Assembly (NCBI GenBank): GCA_012840355.1
Contig: DULN01000004.1
Location: 62,001 to 126,000, forward strand
DNA from: Clostridiales bacterium
GTDB taxonomy: Bacteria > Bacillota > Clostridia > Oscillospirales > CAG-272
DNA: 64,000 nt
Reading direction: 5' to 3'
In this document: piece by piece, positions 1 through 8,379 of the stretch
Layout of the letters: each line of letters starts with the position of its first letter
How positions within the stretch are numbered: the first letter of the stretch is position 1
Program-made: the position numbers and the translations under genes
Notes under the pieces: generated by a model
What the model saw: only the letters and a program-made list of their open reading frames with translations
The model's database searches: none
What the model was told of the DNA's origin: nothing

Positions 1-281
1 CGCTCGCTAACCTCGAGGTTGCGGCGGTAGATTTCGTCTTCGACTATGTCGCCGGAAAGCTCGTCGACGCCGGCTTCGTACTCGGTGTCTTTGCGGCAGA
101 GCACGACGAAATCCTCGCCGCCGAAATTGTAGTCGCCTAGGCTGTCAAGGTACGGGCAGGTCTCTTCTTCGGTAGTTGCGGCTGCGGTGTCGCTCGTTTT
201 GGTGCTTGCCTTCTCAGAGCAAGAGAAAAGCGGCAAAAATGCAGCGGTAACCGCAAGAAACAGGGCTAATATGCGCTTCAT
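1..281 (-). CDS. lipoprotein, probable extracellular solute-binding protein (5' part only)
   Basis: The reading frame runs off the left edge of the window, so only about 93 N-terminal residues are visible. It starts at an ATG at 281 behind a GGAAAGGAA ribosome site. The N-terminus is a lipoprotein signal peptide: Lys-Arg, a hydrophobic stretch, then LPLFSC, with the lipid-modified Cys at about residue 21. A Thr/Ser/Ala/Glu-rich linker follows. The start of the mature domain (YNFGGEDFVVL) resembles extracellular solute-binding lipoproteins of clostridial carbohydrate ABC transporters. The family is inferred from this short piece only; the lipoprotein signal is seen directly. Confidence 0.7.
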   Translation of the reverse strand, partial: MKRILALFLAVTAAFLPLFSCSEKASTKTSDTAAATTEEETCPYLDSLGDYNFGGEDFVVLCRKDTEYEAGVDELSGDIVEDEIYRRNLEVSE

Positions 282-330
282 ACCGTATTCCTTTCCCCGC
301 GCTCTCGGCGGCTGTGGTTTTATTTTATTT

Positions 331-1239
331 TTATTTAGATGCGGTTATAATTATCTCCGCGTCGCCCATTACGCCGATTGTGCCAAAGCCTTTCGGGACA
401 AAATAGCTGTAGCCTATAGCTAGCTCCTCGGTTTTACCGAATGCTGTGAGAGTGCCGCTGCCGGAAAGGCACAGGACGTTTGCGTACTCGTCCTCCGCAG
501 CTTTATACTCGAGCGAGCCGTTTACTTTGTATTTATTTACCCTGAACAGCTCGCACGATGCAAGCAGCGTTTCGTCGCGCTCGCACGGCACGCTGAACCG
601 GGCCGCCTCTATCTCTTCCTCCGTAAAATCGCGGATGACGCCCATTGCCTCGTCGACATGCAGCTGGCGGAGGCTGCCGTCCTTCTGGCGGCGGTTATAG
701 TCATATACCCTGTACGTGACGTTCGAGTTCTGCTGGATTTCCGCTATCAGTATGCCCGCGCCGATAGCGTGCACCAGCCCTTGCGGGATAAAGTACACCT
801 CGCCGGGCTTGACGGGAACATAGTTCAGTAGCTCCTCAACCTTCCCCTCCGCGAGCGCGGCGCGGAACTTTGGCTCGTTAAACTTCTCTTTCAACCCGTA
901 TACGATGCTCGCGCCGGGCTCGGCGTCTATTATATACCACATCTCGGTCTTTACCGGATGCACCTGAATCGACAGCTTGTCCGCGGCGTCGATGAGTTTT
1001 ATCATTATCCTAAAATCGGTGGTGTTCGCGTCGACGCCGAGATAGTCGCCGAGCGTCATGCCGGCGTATGGGCCGTTTAGTATTTTGCTGTTGCCTTCGG
1101 GGTGGACCGTGAGGGCCCACGCTTCCGCGAGGTTCTCGCCGTCGAATTTGATTTTATAGTTTTCAATCAGCCTTCGGCCGCCCCAAATTATCTGTTTGCA
1201 CACCGGCTCAAGCCGAAGCGGGTATTTTTCTCGCTCCAA
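331..1239 (-). CDS. manA: mannose-6-phosphate isomerase, class I
   Basis: Interconverts fructose-6-phosphate and mannose-6-phosphate in the cytoplasm. The 302-residue protein has the cupin metal-site motifs of type I isomerases: QVHP (residues 92-95), KTEMWY (97-102) and VHAIGAG (His157). The start is a TTG preceded by GGAGG at 8-nt spacing. Oddity: in Bacillus-type enzymes an acidic loop of roughly a dozen residues (DDxYA...) separates QVHP from KTE, but here VHP is followed almost directly by KTE, so this loop is missing while the metal ligands remain. It is on the same strand as, and just upstream of, the lipoprotein gene at the left edge, which fits sugar use. Confidence 0.92.
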   Translation of the reverse strand: MEREKYPLRLEPVCKQIIWGGRRLIENYKIKFDGENLAEAWALTVHPEGNSKILNGPYAGMTLGDYLGVDANTTDFRIMIKLIDAADKLSIQVHPVKTEMWYIIDAEPGASIVYGLKEKFNEPKFRAALAEGKVEELLNYVPVKPGEVYFIPQGLVHAIGAGILIAEIQQNSNVTYRVYDYNRRQKDGSLRQLHVDEAMGVIRDFTEEEIEAARFSVPCERDETLLASCELFRVNKYKVNGSLEYKAAEDEYANVLCLSGSGTLTAFGKTEELAIGYSYFVPKGFGTIGVMGDAEIIITASK

Positions 1240-1337
1240 TAATAAGACCTCCGAAGTTTTTTATTTTTTAGCCATTATAGCACGGCGGACATAGTTTCGC
1301 AAGTGTTTCGGGGATATAGGGGGCTTTTTATGCTTTA

Positions 1338-1363
1338 GGGGGAACTTTAAAAAGAGTTACCCC
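1338..1363. repeat. degenerate G-rich/T-rich palindrome (terminator-like repeat)
   Basis: GGGGGAACTTT, a short A-rich centre, then AAAGAGTTACCCC. It is a poorly preserved member of the dispersed palindrome family seen more clearly at 6802, 12438, 19123 and 47279. It lies in the gap between manA and cwlD (1240-1493), where I see no gene. Confidence 0.45.
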
Positions 1364-1493
1364 TCCTCCTTAAAGAAGGGGATACGCCGTGATGGCACAG
1401 CCTCTTTAAAAAAGGGATTACAGCATACTCGCATATTTTCCGACGGTGCCGAATATGATTTTTCCGCCGAAAATATTTGCGGGGAAATAAGCT

Positions 1494-2300
1494 ATGGATA
1501 AAACTGAAACCGGTACGGCACTAGACGCTGTGTTTTTTGTTCTAAAGCTCGCCGTAATATCGATAGTTTTAACGCTTGCGGCAATTGCTATAAGCTTTAT
1601 AGGGTGGAAACTTGGGCAAACTACGACAAAAGGCGAAGCCGAAACGGCAGGCACCGCGCCCGGCATGTTCGCGGGCGGCGGCATGCGCATTATTGTCGAC
1701 GCCGGGCACGGCGGTCGTGACGGCGGCGCGGTCAGCATCACGGGCACGCCCGAGAAAACGCTAAACCTTGAAATCTCGCTTACGCTTGCCGAGCTTTTGC
1801 GGGCCGTCGGGTTTGAAACGATTGAAACCCGCACTACCGACGACGTCGTCGGCGGCGAGGCGCCGAAAGGCTCGCGCAAGCTCGCGGACCTGAAAGCGCG
1901 GCTCGATATTGCGCTCGCCAATCCCGACGCGCCGCTGGTGAGCATTCATATGAACAAATTCGCGAGCCCGCTCCCAAAAGGGCTTCAGGTTTGGTACTCG
2001 AAAAATAACGAGCGGAGCAAACTGCTTGCCGAATACATACGCAAGAAAAACGTCGAGCTTGTGCAGCCCGACAACACGCGCGATATAAAGCCGGCGACCA
2101 GCGCGATTTACCTCATGCACCGCGCGACGGCGCCCGCCGTCACCGTCGAGTGTGGGTTTTTGTCAAACCACGAGGAAGCCGCGCTGCTTGAAACGAAAGA
2201 ATACCGCGACAAGCTCGCCGCGATGCTGCTCGGCGCTATAGCCGAGTATCACAACAATGTCCCGGCGGATGATCATGCAGAGCCGCCGCAGCAAAATTGA
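1494..2300 (+). CDS. cwlD: N-acetylmuramoyl-L-alanine amidase, CwlD type
   Basis: A 268-residue Amidase_3 enzyme that cleaves the stem peptide from muramic acid. An N-terminal membrane segment (about residues 14-38) is followed by the catalytic domain from about residue 64. Zinc ligands and catalytic residues are visible: DAGHGG (His72), EKTLNLE (Glu87), SIHMN (His152) and VECGF (Glu219). The membrane anchor, short length and pattern RTTD...KLADLKAR...NTRDIK match CwlD, which makes muramic-delta-lactam in the spore cortex. This fits the sigE locus about 11 kb away. ATG start with GCGGGGAAA upstream. A general cell-wall amidase is the alternative. Confidence 0.85.
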   Translation: MDKTETGTALDAVFFVLKLAVISIVLTLAAIAISFIGWKLGQTTTKGEAETAGTAPGMFAGGGMRIIVDAGHGGRDGGAVSITGTPEKTLNLEISLTLAELLRAVGFETIETRTTDDVVGGEAPKGSRKLADLKARLDIALANPDAPLVSIHMNKFASPLPKGLQVWYSKNNERSKLLAEYIRKKNVELVQPDNTRDIKPATSAIYLMHRATAPAVTVECGFLSNHEEAALLETKEYRDKLAAMLLGAIAEYHNNVPADDHAEPPQQN

Positions 2301-2466
2301 GAGGACGCTTTGCGGCAGTGCCACGCGGCACAGGCAAAGCTAAGCCGCCGCTGCAAGGCAGAGCGGATTGCGTTGGCGGTGCCTACACGGCACAGCGTAA
2401 ACGCACAGGGCGGAGCCAGTTTGCAAAGGCCGGGGAGGCCATGCCTCCCCGGCGCTCTTAACTCTA

Positions 2467-3477
2467 TCACACGCCGTGCTTTTCGTGATACTCCGCCACC
2501 GCAGCGAAATATGCGTCGATATTCTCCCATGGGCTGGCGGGCGGGATATCGCAGCCGGAGGAGATGATGAAGTTTTCGTATTTCGGGTATAGCTCCTCCA
2601 TCAGAGCAAGCGTCGCCGCGCGGATAGACTCGGGCGTGCCGTTTCTAAACTGCGATGCCGGGTCGATATTCCCCATCGCGATGACGTCCGGAGGCAACTT
2701 CGCCATCATATCCGCCATATTAATCGAGTTGCCGAAGTGGTACGCCGCCGCGCCCACGCGCAGGATAGAGTCGATCATCTGCACGGTGTTGTTGCCGCAG
2801 TTGTGGTATATTACGATAAAGTTGTCGTCCTGCGCCGCGCCGACAAGCTCTTTGACGTAAGACTCCGAGAACTCCTCGGCAAGCTGCGGCGAAAGTATGC
2901 CGGTCAGCGGCTCCGCCATAACCACGCCGCTTGCCCCGACCTGTTTGTAGGCGGCTATATATTTATGGAGGAAATCTGTCGCCTTGCGCAGCACTTTGTG
3001 AACCATGTCAGGCTCTGTATAGCAGTAAACAAGCGCCTCGGTCACGTCGAGCAGCCTGCCGGCGAGCGAAAACGGGCCGATAACGCCGCCGAATACCGGG
3101 CGGTCAGTCACCATTTTGACGACGTTCGATATAGCCTCGACATAAAGCCCAGTGCGCCCGTCGCCAACCTCGGGCACCCTGAGGGAGTCAGCCTCCTCTT
3201 CGCTCGTCACTACCGCGCCGACAACCGTCGGGACCTCGATGTCCGATACCTTTACCTTCGAGCCGAACGCCTCCGCCTCGACCGACAGGTCCATCATGCT
3301 GACCGACGCAGCCGACGGCACGCGGTCGGCTACCGCTTTCATACCCTTCGCCTGCAGCGCCGGGTCGCTTATCAGCTCGCGCACGGTGATCCCAAGCAGG
3401 CTGACGCTCGGGAACGACAAAATGGGCATCGTCTTGCCCGACTTGCGGATGCTTTTTACCCAATCGCGCATGTACAT
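2467..3477 (-). CDS. uroporphyrinogen decarboxylase-family (MtaA/CmuA-like) methyltransferase
   Basis: A 336-residue TIM-barrel protein of the URO-D superfamily. The zinc site of corrinoid:coenzyme-M-type methyltransferases is present as HNC (His225, Cys227) plus a late Cys (Cys309 in SSGCDIPP). This distinguishes it from heme-pathway HemE, and no heme genes are nearby. Members usually transfer methyl groups from a corrinoid protein to a thiol; the substrate here is unknown. The start at 3477 has GAGGTAA 6 nt upstream. No corrinoid protein or reactivase lies next to it, so it may act with a partner encoded elsewhere. Confidence 0.82.
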   Translation of the reverse strand: MYMRDWVKSIRKSGKTMPILSFPSVSLLGITVRELISDPALQAKGMKAVADRVPSAASVSMMDLSVEAEAFGSKVKVSDIEVPTVVGAVVTSEEEADSLRVPEVGDGRTGLYVEAISNVVKMVTDRPVFGGVIGPFSLAGRLLDVTEALVYCYTEPDMVHKVLRKATDFLHKYIAAYKQVGASGVVMAEPLTGILSPQLAEEFSESYVKELVGAAQDDNFIVIYHNCGNNTVQMIDSILRVGAAAYHFGNSINMADMMAKLPPDVIAMGNIDPASQFRNGTPESIRAATLALMEELYPKYENFIISSGCDIPPASPWENIDAYFAAVAEYHEKHGV

Positions 3478-3704
3478 ATCACGTTACCTCGGTTTATTTT
3501 ATTGTTTTCATATATCGTAACATCATTATAGCAGCATGCAGCGCGCCAAATTTAGCGACTAATTTATTATTTTTTGTATTATCTCGCACTGGCGGGCTTT
3601 GGCATCGCTGCTATTTTATTATCCCAAAAACGCTGCATAATAAACGCTGCCGCGCTAATACTAACAGTGGGCAAAGCGGGATAAAAAAAAGCTCGCTATT
3701 GCCC

Positions 3705-3720
3705 GTGCGAGTCATCGCAC
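3705..3720 (+). promoter_or_regulatory. perfect hairpin directly 5' of a ribosome site
   Basis: GTGCGA, loop GTCA, TCGCAC: a 6-bp perfect stem that ends immediately before the GAAAGGATG ribosome site of the next gene. It could modulate translation or be part of a longer leader. Function not known. Confidence 0.45.
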
Positions 3721-3735
3721 GAAAGGATGACAGAA

Positions 3736-4041
3736 ATGTCAAAAAAGTCAAGGCCGGTTCCGCCCTGGCCGGGCGATTGGTCCGACCGGGTGGAATTCGC
3801 GCCGGAGTTTCCTCCGTATAACTACGAGTTTGACGGGATCCTTGCTTCGGGCGCAGTTTCGGCCACGGACGCGACTGGGCTCACGATAACGGAACCTCTT
3901 GACGAGTTTGACGCGGAGGCATTGCGAGAAATCAAAAACATTCCCGTCACGCCGAGAAAACCCAAAGGGATAAACACGGAGCAGAAGGAAAGCACCACGG
4001 ATTTTTGGACGCATCCGGAAGTAAAGAAAAATAAAATCTAA
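3736..4041 (+). CDS. hypothetical protein, small and acidic, Pro-rich N-terminus
   Basis: About 101 residues, not recognised. I chose the ATG at 3736 because AAAGGA sits 8-9 nt upstream; an ATG at 3727 is also in frame but overlaps the ribosome site. The N-terminus is Pro- and Trp-rich (PVPPWPGDWSDR), the middle is acidic and the C-terminus is Lys-rich and polar. There is no signal peptide or membrane segment. It sits alone between the methyltransferase (opposite strand) and a structured intergenic segment. The good ribosome site supports a real gene, but codon use gives only moderate support. Confidence 0.5.
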   Translation: MSKKSRPVPPWPGDWSDRVEFAPEFPPYNYEFDGILASGAVSATDATGLTITEPLDEFDAEALREIKNIPVTPRKPKGINTEQKESTTDFWTHPEVKKNKI

Positions 4042-4055
4042 CGGATGATCCAAAA

Positions 4056-4164
4056 GCTGCAAAGGTCACTCGCCTTGCAGCAACTGACAGGCGGTAGGAA
4101 AAGACGGCAAAGCATAGCGGAGATCCGTCGGCTGCCATAAAAAGGCAGCTGGCGGGTTTTCCGC
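4056..4164 (+). ncRNA. structured intergenic segment, possible degenerate c-di-GMP-I-like leader
   Basis: Two strong hairpins are visible. The first is GCTGCAA(A)GG / CCTTGCAGC (4056-4081). The second is compound, closed by GCGGA (4117-4121) with TCCGC (4160-4164) and containing GGCTGCC / GGCAGC (4130-4149). Between them, GACGGCAAAGC followed later by GCGGGTTTTCC loosely recalls the conserved strings of GEMM-I (c-di-GMP) riboswitches, but the GAAA-capped P2 helix is not evident. A 4-T run follows. The rest of the gap to 4482 shows no gene I can support. It would lie upstream of the serine hydrolase at 4483. Confidence 0.3.
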
Positions 4165-4482
4165 GTTTTGGCATTTGTCTGCCTATATTAACAGTTTGTT
4201 CACTTGCAGGCGAATATCAAAATGTATAATTTACATAGGCGCGTATGTATGTGATGGGCTTCATGCGCGTGCTTTTGTCGGATTTGCCCCTTTTTGCGCT
4301 ACTATATATGCTTGCGCGCACGGCGGCGCGGGCGGCGAGGTGACGGTTGAAACTCAGGTATAACGCTTTTGACTCTGTGCCCGTACACCTTTCGAACGGC
4401 TCTGGTTCACAATATATCCTGACGAGTAGTTACATAAAACTCAGCTAACTAATTTTGGCTGTTAGGAGTCTCCCTTCAAATT

Positions 4483-6315
4483 ATGGACCTTAAAATCCAA
4501 AGCAGTACCGTGCTTATGCTCCGGCGGCTGCTCGACCGCGCCACTCCGGTCAAACCATGCGTCGAGTACTCGCCGTCGAAACCTGACCCGATGCGCGACG
4601 AGTCGCGCTATTTCCCGCGAACCACGCCCGAAAAGGCGGGGATACCACCGCAGCTTATCGAGAAAATCCTGCGCGCGCTGCGCGACGACCCCTGCTCAGA
4701 GCTGCATACGCTAATGATACTGCGCGGCGGCAAGGTCGCGTTCGAGCTTGAGTGCGGCGCATACAGCCTTGACGTCCCGGCGCAGGTGCACTCATTGGCG
4801 AAAAGCGTCACCGCGATGGGCGTTGGGCTTGCTATCTCCGAGGGGCTGCTCTCGCTTGACAGCCGCGCGGTCGACTTTTTCCCGGGCAGGCTGAACCCGC
4901 TTTCGTATTTAACCCATAAAGATATAACGGTCCGCAGCCTTCTCACTATGTCGAGCGGCGTGGCATTCTCCGAAACCGGCGCGGTGACCTCCTCCGATTG
5001 GGCGCGCGACTTTTTCGAGTCGGAAATTAAAAGCGAGCCGGGGCTGAAATTCGCCTACAACAGCATGAACTCATACATCTTGTCCGAGATAGTGCGCGCA
5101 GCCTCAGGGATGCCGCTCGGCGAGTATCTGCGCACGCGGCTGTTCGAGCCGCTCGGCATCACCGCGTGGGCATGGGAGACGTCGCCGACCGGCGCCGAGA
5201 AAGGCGGCTGGGGGCTGTATCTGCGCCCCGAGGACATGGCGAAGCTCGGCGTGCTTTGGCTTTCAGGCGGGCGCTGGGAGGGCAGTCAAGTCCTGCCGCG
5301 CGAGTGGGTGCGCGAAGCCTCCATACAGCGCATGCGTGCGCCGAAAAAGTACGGCAGCTTCAACTACGGCTACCACGTCTGGGTCGCGCGCGACGGGAGC
5401 TGCACGCTTTTTAACGGCATGTTCGGGCAAAACGTTTTCATGTTCCCAAAAAACGATATTGTCGTCGTCACTACCGGCGCAAGCGGCGAGACGTTCCAGC
5501 AGGGCGTGCTCTACAGAGCCGTCATCGACGCTTTTTCGCCGCTTCTGCCGCCCGAGTGCGTAAAGTGCCAGAGCGCCGACTACGAGCGGCTCGAGCGCCT
5601 TTCCGCGTGGTTTAAACGGATACCGCGCGGGCATTGCGAGGACGCTATCGAGGGCGGGCGCGATGCGTTTGCCGACGCGCTCGACGGCGCAGAGTATATG
5701 GTGGTGTCAAACGCCCGCGCGGTTGGAATTCTGCCGCTTATCACGCAGGCGATGCAGAACAACTACTCCTCGCAGATTACACGTGCCGCATTTAAAATCA
5801 ACCGCGACGAAGAGGGCGTAAAGTCGGTCGCCATCTCGCTCGGCTACGACGGCGGGGACGACGGCGTTGACTTTACTTTTGAGGCCGGCTGCCGCGGCTA
5901 CGAGTACGGCTCGCTCGAGTTCGGCGGCGAAAAATACTTGACTGGCGCGCTCGCGGTCTTCACCGCAGACGAGGAAGACAATCCCGTTCTCGTCGTTTAC
6001 CTCTACTTCCCCGAGCTTTCAAGCCGCCGTATTATTAGGTTTTACCCCTCCCACAGGTTCATAGGAGCCGACGGCAAGCTCAGGTTCGGCTCGCTGCGCG
6101 CCGAGTTCGACGAGGTGCCGGGCGCGGAGTTTATCGCGCGGGTTGTAACAAGCGTGCTCGGCGACATCCCGCTCGCGAGCGTTTTCGACCTCATTCGGCT
6201 GAAAGACGACGCCGACATTATCGAGCACACGGTCCGGCGCGCATTTTTGCCGCAGGTGAAGTTCACGATAAAGGAGCTTGACGAGCCGGCAAGCGGCGAA
6301 GATACCGAAAGCTGA
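4483..6315 (+). CDS. serine hydrolase, class C beta-lactamase-related, with C-terminal extension
   Basis: 610 residues. The N-terminal half (about 45-350) is a beta-lactamase/DD-peptidase fold: SxxK is HSLAKS (Ser104, Lys107), the Tyr motif is FAYNS (Tyr192), and a late GMFGQNVFMFP segment follows. Residues about 365-600 form an additional domain I do not recognise. No signal peptide is seen, so it probably acts in the cytoplasm as an esterase or amide hydrolase rather than as a secreted beta-lactamase. A paralogue with the same motifs lies at 43773. The ribosome site TTAGGAG is unusually far (about 14 nt) from the ATG. Confidence 0.82.
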   Translation: MDLKIQSSTVLMLRRLLDRATPVKPCVEYSPSKPDPMRDESRYFPRTTPEKAGIPPQLIEKILRALRDDPCSELHTLMILRGGKVAFELECGAYSLDVPAQVHSLAKSVTAMGVGLAISEGLLSLDSRAVDFFPGRLNPLSYLTHKDITVRSLLTMSSGVAFSETGAVTSSDWARDFFESEIKSEPGLKFAYNSMNSYILSEIVRAASGMPLGEYLRTRLFEPLGITAWAWETSPTGAEKGGWGLYLRPEDMAKLGVLWLSGGRWEGSQVLPREWVREASIQRMRAPKKYGSFNYGYHVWVARDGSCTLFNGMFGQNVFMFPKNDIVVVTTGASGETFQQGVLYRAVIDAFSPLLPPECVKCQSADYERLERLSAWFKRIPRGHCEDAIEGGRDAFADALDGAEYMVVSNARAVGILPLITQAMQNNYSSQITRAAFKINRDEEGVKSVAISLGYDGGDDGVDFTFEAGCRGYEYGSLEFGGEKYLTGALAVFTADEEDNPVLVVYLYFPELSSRRIIRFYPSHRFIGADGKLRFGSLRAEFDEVPGAEFIARVVTSVLGDIPLASVFDLIRLKDDADIIEHTVRRAFLPQVKFTIKELDEPASGEDTES

Positions 6316-6399
6316 GCAGCCGCGCAGGCGAATAGGCTGCTTTGCGGCGTTACATAATAAGCCGCGGCGGGCGGCAAATTCCAAAAAGGAGGCGGTGGC

Positions 6400-6741
6400 A
6401 TGAAAGAACGCGAGATAAAGGCGCTATACGCGCGAATCCCTTCCTCGACCTGCAAAGCAGGCTGCGACAAATGCTGCCGCAATATTATCCAGTTTTCGCC
6501 GAGCGAAGAGGCGATGATGGGCGGATACAGTTTCGACGGCAAGTGCGGGCATCTTTCCGGCGGCAGGTGCGCTGTATACGAAAACCGCCCGCTCGTCTGC
6601 AGGATATACGGGACGAGCGAGCTTTTGGTCTGCGAAGGCTGCAAGCCCGAGCGGCTGCTGTCGGAGGAAGAAACGCTCGAGCTTTTGCGAGAATATAACA
6701 AAATCCGCAACTTTGAGCTGGGCTGCGAAATACCTAAATAA
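6400..6741 (+). CDS. YkgJ-family cysteine cluster protein
   Basis: 113 residues with the CxxxCxxCC signature of the YkgJ / UPF0153 family (Cys18, 22, 25, 26) and further cysteines at 49, 57, 67, 78 and 81. These are expected to bind zinc or an iron-sulfur cluster. Biochemical role unknown in the family. It has a strong ribosome site (AAAAAGGAGG) and follows the serine hydrolase by 84 bp on the same strand, so the two may be cotranscribed. A clear terminator lies just after it. Confidence 0.85.
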   Translation: MKEREIKALYARIPSSTCKAGCDKCCRNIIQFSPSEEAMMGGYSFDGKCGHLSGGRCAVYENRPLVCRIYGTSELLVCEGCKPERLLSEEETLELLREYNKIRNFELGCEIPK

Positions 6742-6746
6742 TAAAG

Positions 6747-6788
6747 GCGGGAGCGTGGGAAAATGCCCCAGCTCCCGCTGTGGTTTTT
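6747..6788 (+). terminator. intrinsic terminator
   Basis: Stem GCGGGAGC / GCTCCCGC with inner TGGG/CCCA, followed by a run of T (GGTTTTTT). Ends the serine hydrolase-ykgJ unit. Confidence 0.85.
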
Positions 6789-6801
6789 TGAGGGGGTAAC
6801 A

Positions 6802-6831
6802 GGGGGGGACTTTTTTTAAAAAAAGTTCCCC
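6802..6831. repeat. dispersed G/C-capped T/A palindrome
   Basis: GGGGGGGACTTTTTTT mirrored by AAAAAAAGTTCCCC. It lies between two convergent genes (ykgJ and the oxidoreductase). Similar palindromes occur at 12438, 19123 and 47279. It could end transcription on both strands. Confidence 0.65.
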
Positions 6832-6840
6832 TAACAAAAC

Positions 6841-7824
6841 TTACGCTTCGACTATTTTGTTGTTATTGTTCGCGATATAGGAGAGTTCAAGCAGGCGAGT
6901 CAGGTCGATCGCGTCGTCGATACCGAGCCCTTCGGGCGAGCCGGTGCCGTTAATGCACGCCTCGACGAACTGGACGATCGGCGCCGGGCGGTTCTGCGGC
7001 AGGCTGGGCTTCACATAGCCGCGCACATAAGGCGCGAGCTTGGAGGAGATGAACTTAATGTCGTCGTTCTGGCAGACAAGCGCGCCCTCGGTACCGTAGA
7101 CTTCGAGCATTGAAGGCGTGTTATAGACGATAAACGAAGTCTCGGCGATGCCGATGATGCCATTTTCAAACTCGATGGTCGCGACCGCGTTCTCGTCGAC
7201 CGGCGTGCCAAACGGAGAGTTGAAAATAGCGGACACGCGCTTCGGCTTGCCGCAAAGATACGCGAGCGTGTACATCGGATGGCAGCCGAGGTCCATCATC
7301 GCGCCGCCAGCCGCGTCCTTTTCCTCAAACCAATAGGAAGGCAGCCAACCGCCGGACACGCCGTTGTGGCCATTGCGCACGCGCACAAGGTTGACACGCC
7401 CGAACGCGCCGTCGGCAATCATCCTGCGCGCGAACTGCACGGGGCCTGTCCCGCGCTGGGGCAGCGAGATAACGAACGTAACGCCGGCTTTTTCAATCTC
7501 AGCCTTTATCTCCTCGCACTCGGCGACGGTAGGAGCAAGCGCTTTCTCGGTGAAGATGTGCTTTTTAGCGCGCGCCGCGGCGATGATGACGTCTTTATGC
7601 TTAGTGGTCGGCGCGTCGCACACGACGGCGTCGACGTCGCTGCGCGAAAGCAGCTTCTCAAGATCGGGCTCAAAATCAGCGCCAAGGCTCTTCGCCCACT
7701 CGGAGCCGCGGGCAACGTCGTCGTCCCACACGGCGGTTATTTTAACTTTGCCTGTATTTAACAGCTCTCTCGCATAACCTTCGGCATGCACGTGCCATTT
7801 GCTAAGCATTGCAACATTAAGCAT
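6841..7824 (-). CDS. Gfo/Idh/MocA-family NAD(P)-dependent oxidoreductase
   Basis: 327 residues. It has an N-terminal Rossmann half with DAVVCDAPTTKHKD and the EKALAPTVAECEEI segment (the EKP-like region of this family), and a C-terminal alpha/beta substrate domain (GGAMMDLGCHPMYTLAYLCG). Likely oxidises or reduces a sugar or inositol derivative; substrate not predictable. I start it at 7824 because AGGAGG lies 8 nt upstream and the protein then begins MLNVAMLSKWH. A longer frame reaching 8196 exists but would cross the rpmE promoter and gene, so the extension is rejected. Confidence 0.88.
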   Translation of the reverse strand: MLNVAMLSKWHVHAEGYARELLNTGKVKITAVWDDDVARGSEWAKSLGADFEPDLEKLLSRSDVDAVVCDAPTTKHKDVIIAAARAKKHIFTEKALAPTVAECEEIKAEIEKAGVTFVISLPQRGTGPVQFARRMIADGAFGRVNLVRVRNGHNGVSGGWLPSYWFEEKDAAGGAMMDLGCHPMYTLAYLCGKPKRVSAIFNSPFGTPVDENAVATIEFENGIIGIAETSFIVYNTPSMLEVYGTEGALVCQNDDIKFISSKLAPYVRGYVKPSLPQNRPAPIVQFVEACINGTGSPEGLGIDDAIDLTRLLELSYIANNNNKIVEA

Positions 7825-7935
7825 TTTAAAATCCTCCTGAAGCGGAAAATATAAGTCATGTGCATTATAACATACATTACTCATTTCGTCAAACGAATAA
7901 ACAAAATTTAAACTTAAATTTTTCGCGGTCGGGTA

Positions 7936-7964
7936 TTGCAATCCCGGCGGCGATGTGGTATAAT
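7936..7964 (+). promoter_or_regulatory. sigma-A promoter of rpmE
   Basis: TTGCAA, 17-bp spacer, TATAAT; 41 bp upstream of the rpmE ATG. Confidence 0.85.
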
Positions 7965-8005
7965 CGATTGGTATTGTAAAGGACAATCGGAAAGGAGCCA
8001 GCAAG

Positions 8006-8230
8006 ATGAAGGACGGAATCCATCCGCCGTACAACGAAGTGGTCATTCGCTGCGCATGCGGGGAAGAATGCAAGACCCATTCCACCCGCAGCGGCGTGAT
8101 CCGCGTCGACGTCTGCTCCAAGTGCCACCCCTTCTTCACCGGCAAGCAGAAGTTCGTCGACAGCGGCGGGCGTGTTGATAAGTTCAGAAAGCGCATGGAT
8201 GCTGCGAGGCAGCACCAGCAGCAGCGATAA
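8006..8230 (+). CDS. rpmE: 50S ribosomal protein L31 (bL31), zinc-binding form
   Basis: A 74-residue component of the large ribosomal subunit. The zinc-ligand set of the C+ form is complete: CAC (Cys16, Cys18) and CSKC (Cys37, Cys40). The family motifs ST...[27 protein letters not shown] follow. The C-terminus ends in a Gln/His/Arg-rich tail. It has a consensus promoter and GGAGC ribosome site. It is divergent from the oxidoreductase. The zinc form usually pairs with a zinc-free paralogue that is induced when zinc is scarce; none is seen in this window. Confidence 0.96.
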   Translation: MKDGIHPPYNEVVIRCACGEECKTHSTRSGVIRVDVCSKCHPFFTGKQKFVDSGGRVDKFRKRMDAARQHQQQR

Positions 8231-8379
8231 GGATTTTTTGACCGATTAGCCCGCGCCGGAAATTTTGCCCCGGCGCGCGGAAATGCAAAAATCGGCCCGC
8301 AAAAGGCAGGACCGGCGGAAATAAACGCACGGCTTGCCTTTTTGGTTTATAGGCAAATACACTGCATGGGGAAACAAAG

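Noticed and set aside
4175..4363. 62-residue open frame after the structured segment
   Set aside because: No ribosome site, odd Cys/Ala/Ile composition and no family; likely chance.
7825..8196. N-terminal extension of the oxidoreductase at 6841
   Set aside because: It would run through the rpmE gene and promoter; the ATG at 7824 has a perfect ribosome site and a proper family start.
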